Below are positions 35,756 to 43,655 of a DNA stretch of 64,000 bases, piece after piece. Every line of letters starts with the position of its first letter. Position 1 is the stretch's first letter. Origin of the DNA: HGM11788 sp964654945. GTDB taxonomy: Bacteria; Bacillota; Clostridia; Lachnospirales; CAG-274. The stretch covers positions 18,061 to 82,060 of the forward strand of contig CAZZLN010000004.1 of NCBI GenBank assembly GCA_964654945.1. Reading direction: 5' to 3'. The notes below the pieces were generated by a model. The model did no database searches. It saw nothing but the letters and a program-made list of their open reading frames with translations, and was not told the origin of the DNA. A program made the translations under genes and the position numbers.

Positions 35756-36157
35756 TTAAACTCTTCTTCTCTTAGGTGGTCTACAACCATTGTGAGGAAC
35801 AGGAGTTACATCCTTAATCATAGTTACATCAAGACCCGCAGCCTGTAAAGCTCTGATTGCAGCTTCTCTGCCGCTTCCGGGACCCTTTACAAATACTTCA
35901 ACTGTCTTTAAGCCGTAATCCTTAGCAGCACCGGCAGCCTTTTCAGCAGCCATCTGAGCAGCATAAGGAGTAGACTTCTTTGAGCCTCTGAATCCTAATT
36001 CACCGGCACTTGCCCAAGAGAGAGCATTTCCGGCAGCATCTGTAATAGTTACAATTGTATTATTAAAAGTTGACTGTATATGAGCCTGGCCACGTTCAAC
36101 GACTTTTTTGTCACGACGTCTGCGGCCACCGGCTTTCTTAACTGTCTTCTTAGCCAT
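35756..36157 (-). CDS. rpsK: 30S ribosomal protein S11
   Basis: 133 residues, full length. AHIQSTFNNTIVTITD, SAGELGFRGSKKSTPYAAQ and VTPVPHNGCRPPKRRRV are the diagnostic blocks. S11 lines the mRNA exit cleft of the 30S platform. Confidence 0.97.
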   Translation of the reverse strand: MAKKTVKKAGGRRRRDKKVVERGQAHIQSTFNNTIVTITDAAGNALSWASAGELGFRGSKKSTPYAAQMAAEKAAGAAKDYGLKTVEVFVKGPGSGREAAIRALQAAGLDVTMIKDVTPVPHNGCRPPKRRRV

Positions 36158-36198
36158 TTAATTAACCTCCTTAAATCAATAAGCCTATTATTGATTGA

Positions 36199-36567
36199 TT
36201 ACTTCTTCTTATTCGCAACAGTTCTTCTAGGACCTTTTCTGGTTCTTGCATTAGTCTTAGTCTTTTGACCTCTGACAGGAAGACCCTTTCTGTGACGAAT
36301 ACCTCTGTAGCATCCAATTTCAACAAGACGCTTAATATTTAAAGCAACCTCACGTCTTAAGTCACCTTCAACAGTCTGAGATTCTGTGATTATATCTCTA
36401 ATCTTGGCAACCTCATCGTCTGTAAGATCTCTTACTCTAGTGTCGGGATTGATACCTGCTTCGGCTAAAATTCTGTTAGCACTTGCTCTACCAATACCAT
36501 ATACATAAGTAAGACCAATTTCAACACGCTTTTCTCTAGGTAAGTCTACACCCGCAATACGAGCCAT
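36199..36567 (-). CDS. rpsM: 30S ribosomal protein S13
   Basis: 122 residues beginning MARIAGVDLPREKRVEIGLTY; GIGRASANRIL and YRGIRHRKGLPVRGQKTKTNARTRKGP complete the family pattern. S13 contacts the P-site tRNA and the subunit bridge. The start at 36567 follows AGAGGTG; a frame 22 codons longer would begin in a hairpin. First gene of the alpha operon, behind a 355-base leader region. Confidence 0.97.
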   Translation of the reverse strand: MARIAGVDLPREKRVEIGLTYVYGIGRASANRILAEAGINPDTRVRDLTDDEVAKIRDIITESQTVEGDLRREVALNIKRLVEIGCYRGIRHRKGLPVRGQKTKTNARTRKGPRRTVANKKK

Positions 36568-36590
36568 AAATTGCACCTCTTTCTTTCTTA

Positions 36591-36610
36591 TTATAAGATG
36601 ATTCTTATAA
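36591..36610 (-). repeat. TTATAAGA/TCTTATAA hairpin before rpsM
   Basis: Perfect 8-base arms with a 4-base loop, upstream of the rpsM AGAGGTG. Arms are identical to those before infA. Confidence 0.6.
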
Positions 36611-36679
36611 TAGTCTATAGTATTTTGTTTCAATATTTCGGTTAAATATTTACTCTAACAGAATATCTCTATTCTGACG

Positions 36680-36740
36680 CCATTTGGACAGCCGCTTCCA
36701 AACGGTCGGTACACTGGGCCATCAAGGGGAATTACCCCTT
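36680..36740 (-). ncRNA. Structured leader element of the alpha operon (candidate)
   Basis: The minus-strand RNA forms AAGGGG-UAAUU-CCCCUU (36724-36740) and, after GGCCCAGUGUACCGA, a 9-base stem CCGUUUGGA-AGCGGCUG-UCCAAAUGG (36680-36705, one G-U). Local GC content is well above the flanks. Position before rpsM-rpsK-rpsD suggests autoregulation by an r-protein such as S4 (inference). Confidence 0.5.
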
Positions 36741-36789
36741 ATTAACCATAATAACTGAAATTTTAACCATAAGTTGTAAAATTTACCTG

Positions 36790-36837
36790 ATAAAATAAAT
36801 ACCCAACCGAAGATATATTATATCAAAAGCTGGGTAT
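36790..36837 (-). terminator. Terminator or attenuator after rpmJ
   Basis: Minus-strand stem ATACCCAGC (36829-36837) with GTTGGGTAT (36799-36807), an inner AT-rich stem, then TTATTTTATC. It would end the spc transcript after rpmJ or attenuate reading into rpsM. Confidence 0.65.
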
Positions 36838-36922
36838 AAAATCAAGTAATTTATTTGTAAATTTTTTATGAACATTATTAACGTATTAATTAATTTTTAT
36901 TCATAATACAGCAGTTTTAAAA

Positions 36923-37036
36923 TCAACCCTGTCTTTGCTTATGCTTTGGGTTTTCGCAGATAATTCTGACTGCACCCTTTCTCTTAATTACTCTGCATTT
37001 TTCACACATAGGTTTTACAGATGGTCTAACCTTCAT
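36923..37036 (-). CDS. rpmJ: 50S ribosomal protein L36
   Basis: 37 residues read directly from the sequence: starts MKVRPSVKPMCEKCRVIKRK and ends CENPKHKQRQG. The zinc ligands Cys11, Cys14, Cys27 and the His (NPKH) are present, so it is the zinc-type L36. GGAG lies 8 bases before the ATG. It follows infA by 14 bases. Confidence 0.96.
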   Translation of the reverse strand: MKVRPSVKPMCEKCRVIKRKGAVRIICENPKHKQRQG

Positions 37037-37050
37037 TTTTCATTCTCCTT

Positions 37051-37269
37051 TCATTTGCCTCTCCAGGTAATTCTGCCCTTTGATAAGTCATAAGGTGACA
37101 TTTCAATCTTAACCTTATCTCCGGGAATAATTTTAATAAAATTCTTTCTAAGCTTACCTGAGATGTGAGCAATTATCTTATGTCCATTTTCCAGTTCTAC
37201 TTTAAACATAGCATTAGGAAGCTTTTCAAGGACTGTGCCTTCAGCTTCAATAACGTCATTTTTTGCCAA
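37051..37269 (-). CDS. infA: Translation initiation factor IF-1
   Basis: 72 residues, an S1/OB-fold protein that occupies the 30S A site during initiation. AKNDVIEAEGTVLEKLPNAMFKVELENGH, HISGKLRKNFIKIIPGDKVKIEMSPYDL are diagnostic. The start codon is TTG at 37269 with AGGAGG 9 bases upstream. A TTATAAGA/TCTTATAA hairpin lies directly before that site. Confidence 0.97.
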   Translation of the reverse strand: MAKNDVIEAEGTVLEKLPNAMFKVELENGHKIIAHISGKLRKNFIKIIPGDKVKIEMSPYDLSKGRITWRGK

Positions 37270-37288
37270 GGCTCATAACCTCCTTTTA

Positions 37289-37312
37289 TTATAAGATATT
37301 ATTTTCTTATAA
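37289..37312 (-). repeat. TTATAAGA/TCTTATAA hairpin before infA
   Basis: Perfect 8-base arms (37289-37296 and 37305-37312) with an 8-base loop, immediately upstream of the infA AGGAGG. The same arms recur at 36591-36598 and 36603-36610 before rpsM. Confidence 0.6.
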
Positions 37313-37326
37313 ATTCTTACTACTTT

Positions 37327-37596
37327 CTACTTATTATTATATTCTGCCAAAGCTTTTCTAATATCAGAATTCATCAAATGCTGTCCATTTTCAATCCTAC
37401 ATTTAATATCCTCATTAATATTTTTTGTAATCTGAATATGAACTCTGTTTTTTCTCTTTGGTTTTTCAAGCTTTCTCAATTTGCCGTCTGCAACATAAAC
37501 ATAGCTTTCATCATAGTCAACTACAATAAATGCCATACCCTTATCACGACCGCTTTTTGAAAAAACTATCTGACCTTTACTATACAAATTCTTCAC
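37327..37596 (-). CDS. KOW-domain RNA-binding protein (L14e-like)
   Basis: 89 residues. The N-terminal KOW motif (KGQIVFSKSGRDKGMAFIVVDYDESYVYVADG) followed by KLRKLEKPKRKNRVHIQ resembles eukaryal/archaeal L14e; such genes occur between map and infA in many Clostridia and the product is thought to bind ribosomal RNA, without a defined role. The start is GTG at 37596, two bases after the map stop. Confidence 0.88.
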   Translation of the reverse strand: MKNLYSKGQIVFSKSGRDKGMAFIVVDYDESYVYVADGKLRKLEKPKRKNRVHIQITKNINEDIKCRIENGQHLMNSDIRKALAEYNNK

Positions 37597-37598
37597 CC

Positions 37599-38348
37599 CT
37601 ATACTAAGGTTAAAAGCTCAGGCTCACCATCAGTAATATAGACTGTATTTTCATAATGGGCTGCATCACTGCCATCTTTAGTTACAACTGTCCATTTATT
37701 AGACAATATTTTAACCTTATAGCTTCCAACAGTAACCATAGGTTCAATGGCTAATGTCATACCCTTTACTAATTTAGGACCCCTCCTGCCTGTTCTGTAA
37801 TTCGGCACATTGGGATCCTCGTGCATTTCTCTTCCGATGCCATGCCCTACATAATCTCTAACCACTGCAAATCCGTTGCTTTCAACAAAGTCCTGAATTG
37901 CAGCAGATATATTTATCAAATGATTGCCACTTTTTGCAAATTCTATACCTCTGAAAAAACTTTCTCTGGTTATATTAATAAGCCTTTGTTTTTCAGCAGA
38001 TATGTTACCTACTGCAAAGGTTCTTGCTGCATCACCATGAAAGTTATTTATATAAGCACCTGTATCAATTTTGATTATATCTCCGTTTCTGAGAACCTTC
38101 CTTCCCGGGATACCATGAATAACCTCATTATTTACAGATGCACATATTGAGGCAGGGTATCCATATAGTCCTTTAAATGAAGGTATTGCACCTTGTGAAC
38201 GAATATACTCCTCAGCAATTCTGTCCAGCTCACCGGTTGTAATGCCGGGCTTGATGCTTCTTTCAATGAGATTTAAAGTTTCGCCTGTAATCTTTCCGGC
38301 TAATCTCATTGCATCTATATGTGATTCCCTTTTTATCGTAATAGACAT
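37599..38348 (-). CDS. map: Methionine aminopeptidase, type I
   Basis: 249 residues, short bacterial type without N-terminal zinc fingers. It removes the start methionine from new proteins. Metal ligands are seen in DTGAYINNFHGDAART (two Asp), GHGIGREMHEDP (His), LAIEPMVTVG (Glu) and the C-terminal HYENTVYI (Glu). Its ATG overlaps the adk stop region by one base, typical of the adk-map-infA run. Confidence 0.96.
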   Translation of the reverse strand: MSITIKRESHIDAMRLAGKITGETLNLIERSIKPGITTGELDRIAEEYIRSQGAIPSFKGLYGYPASICASVNNEVIHGIPGRKVLRNGDIIKIDTGAYINNFHGDAARTFAVGNISAEKQRLINITRESFFRGIEFAKSGNHLINISAAIQDFVESNGFAVVRDYVGHGIGREMHEDPNVPNYRTGRRGPKLVKGMTLAIEPMVTVGSYKVKILSNKWTVVTKDGSDAAHYENTVYITDGEPELLTLV

Positions 38349-38986
38349 TATTTATTACCCTCTAAGGCTTCAACAACAGTATTGAAAATATCATCAATAT
38401 CACCAACACCATTTACCCTTAACAAAATACCCTGTTTTTTATAATAATCAATAACCGGAGCAGTTGTTTTATGGTAAACCTTCAGTCTGTTTACTACAGT
38501 TTCTTTATTGTCATCTTTTCTCTGAATAAGGTCTGCACCGCATCCATCACATTTACCCTCTGTTTTTGGAGGATTGTAGGTTAAGTGATACATTTTGCCG
38601 CATTCAGGACAGCTTCTTCTGCCAACCATTCTGCCAATAATAACATTATCGCTAACTTCATAGCAAACTACCTTATCAAGCTGACCAACTATAGCATTTA
38701 AGCCTTCTGCCTGAGTTAAGTTTCTTGGATAACCGTCTAAAATGTAACCATTTTTGCAGTCATCTGCTTTAATTCTGTTTGTCAGCATTTCAGAAACTAT
38801 GTCATCAGACACAAGACCGCCTTTATTTATAATTTCACTTACTTTTTTGCCCAACTCAGAGCCGCTTTTAATTTCATCTCTTAATAAATCACCTGTTGAA
38901 ATATGAGCAATATCAAAATGAGCTGAAAGCTTTTTAGCCTGAGTGCCTTTACCTGCACCTGGGCATCCAATAAGTACTAATTTCAT
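38348..38986 (-). CDS. adk: Adenylate kinase
   Basis: 212 residues. It interconverts ATP+AMP and two ADP. P-loop GCPGAGKGTQ, AMP-binding STGDLLRDEI and DGYPRNLTQAE, and a zinc lid with four cysteines (CPECGKMYHLTYNPP...CDGCG) are present. Located between secY and map, as usual in Firmicutes. Confidence 0.97.
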   Translation of the reverse strand: MKLVLIGCPGAGKGTQAKKLSAHFDIAHISTGDLLRDEIKSGSELGKKVSEIINKGGLVSDDIVSEMLTNRIKADDCKNGYILDGYPRNLTQAEGLNAIVGQLDKVVCYEVSDNVIIGRMVGRRSCPECGKMYHLTYNPPKTEGKCDGCGADLIQRKDDNKETVVNRLKVYHKTTAPVIDYYKKQGILLRVNGVGDIDDIFNTVVEALEGNK

Positions 38987-39016
38987 ACTTACACCTTCTT
39001 TAAGCTGCAGAAAACC

Positions 39017-39072
39017 AATTCAGGAGCAAAAATCTTCTGATGTATTTTCAGTAAAGATTTTTGTTCTGAATT
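39017..39072 (-). repeat. Long hairpin between secY and adk
   Basis: AATTCAG + CAAAAATCTT (39017-39036) pairs with AAGATTTTTG + CTGAATT (39054-39072) around a small internal bulge (GAG against TT), and CTGA/TCAG extends it inward. This gives about 17 to 21 base pairs in a 100-base gap. No T run follows. It may be an mRNA processing or stabilising element, or the trace of a small inverted-repeat insertion. Confidence 0.6.
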
Positions 39073-39086
39073 AAGTTTTATACAAA

Positions 39087-40337
39087 TTAATCTAAGAATC
39101 CCTTATAATGTCTCATTAATAACTGAGATTCAAGTGACTTAACAATTTCAAGGGCAACACCTGTTACGATAAGTAATGTTGTGCCTCCAAAGCCCATATC
39201 CATACCTGTAACCCAACCTAAAACTACAGGGACCATTGCAATAAGAGCATAAGTAAAGCCACCAATTAATGAAATTCTGTCAACAACTTTCTGAATGTAG
39301 TCACCGGTTGGCTTGCCCGGTCTGATACCGGGAACAAAGCCTCCATTCTTCTTCATATTTTCAGCTACTTCAGCAGGATTGAATGCAAATGAAGTATAGA
39401 AGAATGTGAAACAGAAAATAAGAATAACATATATTATAGCACCAACAGGGTTTCTGGTACTTAAATAGCTGCTTATTGTAGATAATGTTTCACTCTGAAT
39501 AAGCTGATTTATAGTTGCAGGGAACTGTAAAAGTGATATAGCAAAGATGATTGACATAACGCCTGCAATATTAACCTTAATAGGAATATATGAGCTTTGT
39601 CCGCCTACCATCCTGCCGCCTGCAAGCTTGTTTGAGTACTGAACGGGAATTCTTCTTTCGCCATCCTGTACTAAAACAACAAATCCCATAACAACAATTA
39701 AAATAATGATAATGGCTGCAACAGTGATAACACCTGAAACGCTTACACCATTTGAACCGGTTGCCTGGGTTTTGAGTGCTAACACACCGGCACTCATACC
39801 TGAAAGAATGTTAGCATAGATAATGAATGAAGCACCATTACCAATACCAACTTCTGTTAATTTTTCACCTAACCACATTACAAAGATTGTACCTGTAACC
39901 ATAGCTACAAGACCAACAATGTATACTAAAATGCTAGGGTCTGTAAATGCTCCCATATTTTTTACGGTATAAATCTGACCTGCACCCTGTAATAAAGATA
40001 AAATCAAGGCTGCAATTCTTGTATACTGAGAAATTTTTCTGTTGCCTTCTTCGCCATCTTTCTTGATTTCTTCAAGCTTTGGAATAGCTACTGTTAATAA
40101 CTGCATAATGATAGAAGCATTAATATATGGTCCGATACCCATTGCGAATACTGTACCATACTCACCACCTGTAATTAACTGATAAATATTACTCTGATCA
40201 TTTGTAATCTGAGCAATGTCTACACCGGGAATTGGCAGCGAAGTACCAAATCTGACTATTACAAGCACTAATAACATATAGAGCATTTTAATTCTTATAT
40301 CTTTAACTTTAAAAGCATTTTTAAGTGTATTAAACAA
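39087..40337 (-). CDS. secY: Preprotein translocase subunit SecY
   Basis: 416 residues with ten predicted membrane segments. Blocks include RFGTSLPIPGVDIAQI, FAMGIGPYINASIIMQLLT, GQSSYIPIKVNIAGVMSIIFA and FVPGIRPGKPTGDYIQKVVDRI. It forms the protein-conducting channel with SecE and SecG. Adjacent to rplO (stop/start abut), as in the spc operon of most bacteria. Confidence 0.97.
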   Translation of the reverse strand: MFNTLKNAFKVKDIRIKMLYMLLVLVIVRFGTSLPIPGVDIAQITNDQSNIYQLITGGEYGTVFAMGIGPYINASIIMQLLTVAIPKLEEIKKDGEEGNRKISQYTRIAALILSLLQGAGQIYTVKNMGAFTDPSILVYIVGLVAMVTGTIFVMWLGEKLTEVGIGNGASFIIYANILSGMSAGVLALKTQATGSNGVSVSGVITVAAIIIILIVVMGFVVLVQDGERRIPVQYSNKLAGGRMVGGQSSYIPIKVNIAGVMSIIFAISLLQFPATINQLIQSETLSTISSYLSTRNPVGAIIYVILIFCFTFFYTSFAFNPAEVAENMKKNGGFVPGIRPGKPTGDYIQKVVDRISLIGGFTYALIAMVPVVLGWVTGMDMGFGGTTLLIVTGVALEIVKSLESQLLMRHYKGFLD

Positions 40338-40781
40338 TTAGATCACCTCAGCTTTTCCGCCTGCAGCTTCGATTTTCTCCTTAGCTGTTGCACTGAAATA
40401 ATTAACCTGTACTGTAAGCTTTTTATTAATTTCCCCATTACCTAAAACCTTAACGCCATCTCTAACATGGCTTACAAGACCCTTAGACTTTAAAGCATCA
40501 ATATCTACTACAGCACCGTCTTCAAATCTATCATTTAAAAGACTTAAATTTATTGCAACTATATTTTTAGAATTAATACACTTAAAACCTCTCTTAGGAA
40601 TTCTTCTGTAAAGAGGCATCTGACCACCCTCAAAGCCTGGTCTTACGCCACCGCCTGAACGAGCATTCTGACCCTTATGACCCTTACCTGCAGTCTTACC
40701 ATTACCAGAACCATGTCCTCTGCCTGTTCTAAACTTATCAGACTTAGAACCCTCTGCTGGCTTCAATTCATTTAAAAACAT
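40338..40781 (-). CDS. rplO: 50S ribosomal protein L15
   Basis: 147 residues. LNELKPAEGSKSDKFRTGRGHGSGNGKTAGKGHKGQNARSGGGVRPGFEGGQMPLYRRIPKRGF is the diagnostic N-terminal half (here split by the usual glycine-rich extension that threads into 23S rRNA). Immediately upstream of secY. Confidence 0.97.
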   Translation of the reverse strand: MFLNELKPAEGSKSDKFRTGRGHGSGNGKTAGKGHKGQNARSGGGVRPGFEGGQMPLYRRIPKRGFKCINSKNIVAINLSLLNDRFEDGAVVDIDALKSKGLVSHVRDGVKVLGNGEINKKLTVQVNYFSATAKEKIEAAGGKAEVI

Positions 40782-40802
40782 TAGGACGCACCTCCTTATT
40801 TA

Positions 40803-40976
40803 CTAGATTTCTTCTACCTTAACCAAGTGACTTACCTGTTTAAGCATACCTCTTATAGCAGCATTATCCTGCTGCTCTACAACACTGTTTAGCTTTCTTA
40901 AACCAAGAGCCTGAACAGTTTTCTTGTGCTTAGGGATTGCACCTATTGTAGATTTTACTAAAGTAATTCTTAACAT
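40803..40976 (-). CDS. rpmD: 50S ribosomal protein L30
   Basis: 57 residues read directly: starts MLRITLVKSTIGAIPKHKKT, then VQALGLRKLNSVVE, ends HLVKVEEI. GGAGG lies about 8 bases before the ATG. It fills the gap between rpsE and rplO in the conserved spc order. Confidence 0.96.
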   Translation of the reverse strand: MLRITLVKSTIGAIPKHKKTVQALGLRKLNSVVEQQDNAAIRGMLKQVSHLVKVEEI

Positions 40977-40993
40977 TTCAATGTCCTCCCTTA

Positions 40994-41503
40994 TTAGCCC
41001 ATAATTTCTTCAACGCTCTTACCACGAAGTCTGGCAATCTTCTCAGGAGAAGTTACACCAGCTAAACCTTCAAGAGTTGCGTTTACTACGTTCTTCTTAT
41101 TTCTTGAACCTAAACACTTAGTTCTGATATTCTTGATACCGGCTAACTCAAGTACAGCACGGGCAGGACCGCCTGAGATAATACCGGTACCTTCAGGAGC
41201 CGGCTTTAAAAGAACGCTGGCACTGCCAAACTGACCATAAATTTCGTGGTAAATACTGTTATTTTCATTTCTTTCTACATAAATAAGGTTCTTAGTGGCA
41301 TCTTCCTTGCCCTTACGGATAGCATCCGGGATTTCCATAGCCTTGCCAACACCTACGCCAACATGACCGTTTTCATCACCAACAACTACTAAAGCAGAGA
41401 AACGCATTGTACGACCACCCTTAACTACCTTTGTTACTCTCTTGATAGTTACGACCTTATCCTTTAAATCAAGTGCACTGGCATCGATTATATTTCTTCT
41501 CAC
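40994..41503 (-). CDS. rpsE: 30S ribosomal protein S5
   Basis: 169 residues. VVTIKRVTKVVKGGRTMRFSALVVVGDENGHVGVGVGKA (dsRNA-binding half) and GTGIISGGPARAVLELAGI with TKCLGSRNKKNVV (C-terminal half) match S5. Involved in decoding accuracy at the 30S body. Confidence 0.97.
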   Translation of the reverse strand: MRRNIIDASALDLKDKVVTIKRVTKVVKGGRTMRFSALVVVGDENGHVGVGVGKAMEIPDAIRKGKEDATKNLIYVERNENNSIYHEIYGQFGSASVLLKPAPEGTGIISGGPARAVLELAGIKNIRTKCLGSRNKKNVVNATLEGLAGVTSPEKIARLRGKSVEEIMG

Positions 41504-41515
41504 GTTTTTCCCTCC

Positions 41516-41884
41516 TTAGAACTGTAAGCCGGCTTCTCTGGCAGCATCAGCTAATGCCTTAACCTTACCATGATAGATAAATCCGCCTCTGTCAAATACT
41601 ACAGTTGTTATGCCCTTTTCAAGAGCCTTCTTTGCTACAGTTTCACCAACAACCTTTGCTGCTTCAATATCATTTGTTTTTTCAACCTTAGCTTTTACAT
41701 CGCTTTCTAATGTTGATGCAGAAACGATTGTGTTGCCTACTGTATCATCTATGATCTGTGCATATATATGCATATTAGATCTAAATACTGCCAATCTTGG
41801 TCTTTCAGCTGTGCCGGAGATGTTATTACGTAATCTGTAATGACGCTTTGCTCTTGCAACAGCACGTGATGGCTTTCTTATCAT
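41516..41884 (-). CDS. rplR: 50S ribosomal protein L18
   Basis: 122 residues. RHYRLRNNISGTAERPRLAVFRSNMHIYAQIIDD and the C-terminal VVFDRGGFIYHGKVKALADAAREAGLQF are diagnostic. It binds 5S rRNA together with L5. The gap to rpsE is 12 bases. Confidence 0.97.
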   Translation of the reverse strand: MIRKPSRAVARAKRHYRLRNNISGTAERPRLAVFRSNMHIYAQIIDDTVGNTIVSASTLESDVKAKVEKTNDIEAAKVVGETVAKKALEKGITTVVFDRGGFIYHGKVKALADAAREAGLQF

Positions 41885-41901
41885 TGCACATTCACTCCTT
41901 T

Positions 41902-42441
41902 TTATTTCTTACCGGTCTTACCAACCTTACGTCTGATTGTTTCAGTTGTATACTTAATACCCTTACCCTTATATGGCTCAGGGGCTCTCTTGCTTCTGAT
42001 TTCAGCAGCAAACTGTCCGACTTTTTCTTTATCGATACCGGATACAGTAATCTTGTTGCCGTCTACCTTAGTTTCGATACCATCAGGATCTTCCATCTCT
42101 ACAGGATGAGAATAACCTAATGTTAAAGTTAATTTCTTGCCGGACTTAGCAGCTCTGTAACCAACACCGTTAATTTCAAGCTCCTTACTATAGCCTTTAG
42201 TTACACCTTCAACCATATTGAAAATAAGAGTTCTTGTTAAACCGTGTAACTGCTTATTTTTCTTTAAATCGTTAGGTCTTGTTACTGTAATTTCAGTAGC
42301 CTCAACCTTAACGTCCATTTCGTTTACTAATTTACGAGTTAATGTACCCTTAGGTCCCTTAACAGTAATTACGTTACCATCCTCAAGCTTAACTTCTACA
42401 CCGGCTGGAATAGTAACAGGTAACTTACCTATACGTGACAT
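41902..42441 (-). CDS. rplF: 50S ribosomal protein L6
   Basis: 179 residues. MSRIGKLPVTIPAGVEV at the start and the signature PEPYKGKGIKYTTETIRRKVGKTGKK at the end are present, with two similar alpha/beta halves. L6 lies near the factor-binding site of the 50S subunit. Confidence 0.97.
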   Translation of the reverse strand: MSRIGKLPVTIPAGVEVKLEDGNVITVKGPKGTLTRKLVNEMDVKVEATEITVTRPNDLKKNKQLHGLTRTLIFNMVEGVTKGYSKELEINGVGYRAAKSGKKLTLTLGYSHPVEMEDPDGIETKVDGNKITVSGIDKEKVGQFAAEIRSKRAPEPYKGKGIKYTTETIRRKVGKTGKK

Positions 42442-42460
42442 TTAATTTACCTCCTTGCTA

Positions 42461-42862
42461 TTACCATACGAAGGCGATAACTTCACCGCCAACGCCAAGC
42501 TTTCTGGCTTCCTTATCAGTAATGATTCCCTTGTTTGTAGAAACAATAGCGATACCCATACCGCCTAAAACTCTTGGTAACTCTTCCTTATTAGCGTAAA
42601 CTCTAAGACCAGGCTTAGAAATTCTCTTAATACCTGAGATAACCTTTTCATTCTTATCTGCACCATATTTAAGTGTAATCTTCATAGTTTTCTTTACGCC
42701 ATCTTCTATAACTTCATAACCTGCAATATAGCCTTCATTTGTAAGGATGTTAGCAATAGCCTCCTTCATTTTGCTTGAAGGTACATCTACAGTATTGTGC
42801 TTAGCAGTGTTTGCGTTTCTAATTCTAGTGAGCATATCTGCAATTGGATCACTCATTGACAT
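42461..42862 (-). CDS. rpsH: 30S ribosomal protein S8
   Basis: 133 residues. MSDPIADMLTRIRNANTAKH opens the protein and GMGIAIVSTNKGIITDKEARKLGVGGEVIAFVW closes it, both diagnostic. In E. coli S8 represses the spc operon by binding near rplE; no such site was looked for in detail here. Confidence 0.97.
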   Translation of the reverse strand: MSMSDPIADMLTRIRNANTAKHNTVDVPSSKMKEAIANILTNEGYIAGYEVIEDGVKKTMKITLKYGADKNEKVISGIKRISKPGLRVYANKEELPRVLGGMGIAIVSTNKGIITDKEARKLGVGGEVIAFVW

Positions 42863-42883
42863 TTTAAAAAACCTCCTTTCAAA

Positions 42884-43069
42884 TTACCAGCTAGCCTTCT
42901 TAACGCCGGGGATTTCACCCTTGTAAGCTAATTCGCGGAAGCAAATTCTGCAAATACCAAACTTTCTTAAATAAGCGTGTGGTCTTCCGCAAATTCTACA
43001 ACGAGTATAGCTCTGAGTTGAAAACTTAGGTTTTCTTGTCTGCTTAACTTTCATTGATGTTTTAGCCAT
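42884..43069 (-). CDS. rpsN: 30S ribosomal protein S14, zinc type (type Z)
   Basis: 61 residues starting MAKTSMKVKQTRKPKFST. Two CxxC pairs (CRICGRPHAY and GICRICFREL) make a zinc finger, the short zinc-dependent S14 form. The start at 43069 follows a good ribosome-binding site just after the rplE stop; the longer open frame runs back through rplE. Confidence 0.97.
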   Translation of the reverse strand: MAKTSMKVKQTRKPKFSTQSYTRCRICGRPHAYLRKFGICRICFRELAYKGEIPGVKKASW

Positions 43070-43091
43070 AATCTCTTTGCTCCTCCCTTGA

Positions 43092-43631
43092 TTACTTCTT
43101 AAACGGCATACCGAATAATCTAAGAAGCTCTCTTGCTTCTTCATCAGTATTAGCTGTTGTTACAAATACAATATCCATACCTCTGATTTTATCAATCTTA
43201 TCATACTGGATTTCAGGGAACATTAACTGTTCCTTAATACCCAATGTGTAGTTACCTCTGCCGTCAAAGCTGTCAGCACTTACACCACGGAAGTCACGTA
43301 CACGAGGAAGTGCAACGTTTATAAGCTTACTGGCAAAAGAATACATTTTTTCGCCCCTTAATGTAACCTTACAGCCGATAGGCATACCTGCACGAAGCTT
43401 GAAGTTCGCAATTGACTTTTTAGCTTTAGTAACAATAGGCTTCTGAGCTGTAATAAGTGCTAAATCTGCAGCGGCAGAATCAATAGCCTTTGAATTATCC
43501 TTAGCTTCTCCAAGACCCATATTAACTACAATCTTTTCGAGCTTTGGAACTTCCATAATATTTTTATATGAAAATTTACTAGTCATTGCCGGTACTACTT
43601 CTTTTTCATAAAATTCTCTAAATGCGTTCAC
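43092..43631 (-). CDS. rplE: 50S ribosomal protein L5
   Basis: 179 residues. FREFYEKEVVPAMTSKFSYKNIMEVPKLEKIVVNMGLGEA and FDGRGNYTLGIKEQLMFPEI are diagnostic blocks; the C-terminus DEEARELLRLFGMPF is conserved. It binds 5S rRNA in the central protuberance. Confidence 0.97.
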   Translation of the reverse strand: MNAFREFYEKEVVPAMTSKFSYKNIMEVPKLEKIVVNMGLGEAKDNSKAIDSAAADLALITAQKPIVTKAKKSIANFKLRAGMPIGCKVTLRGEKMYSFASKLINVALPRVRDFRGVSADSFDGRGNYTLGIKEQLMFPEIQYDKIDKIRGMDIVFVTTANTDEEARELLRLFGMPFKK

Positions 43632-43655
43632 TTTTTAGCGTCCTCCTTTCCAGAA

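Larger units (their letters stand above)
36568..36922 (-). other. 355-base rpmJ-rpsM intergenic region: terminator and structured leader
   Basis: Read on the minus strand from rpmJ: an AT-rich stretch, a terminator-like hairpin (36799-36837), a second AT-rich stretch, then a GC-richer structured block (36680-36740) with AAGGGG/CCCCTT and a 9-base stem CCGTTTGGA/TCCAAATGG, and finally a TTATAAGA/TCTTATAA hairpin (36591-36610) just before the rpsM ribosome-binding site. A weak promoter TTGAAA-17-TTATAA (36605-36633) overlaps that last hairpin. No coding frame. Confidence 0.7.
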
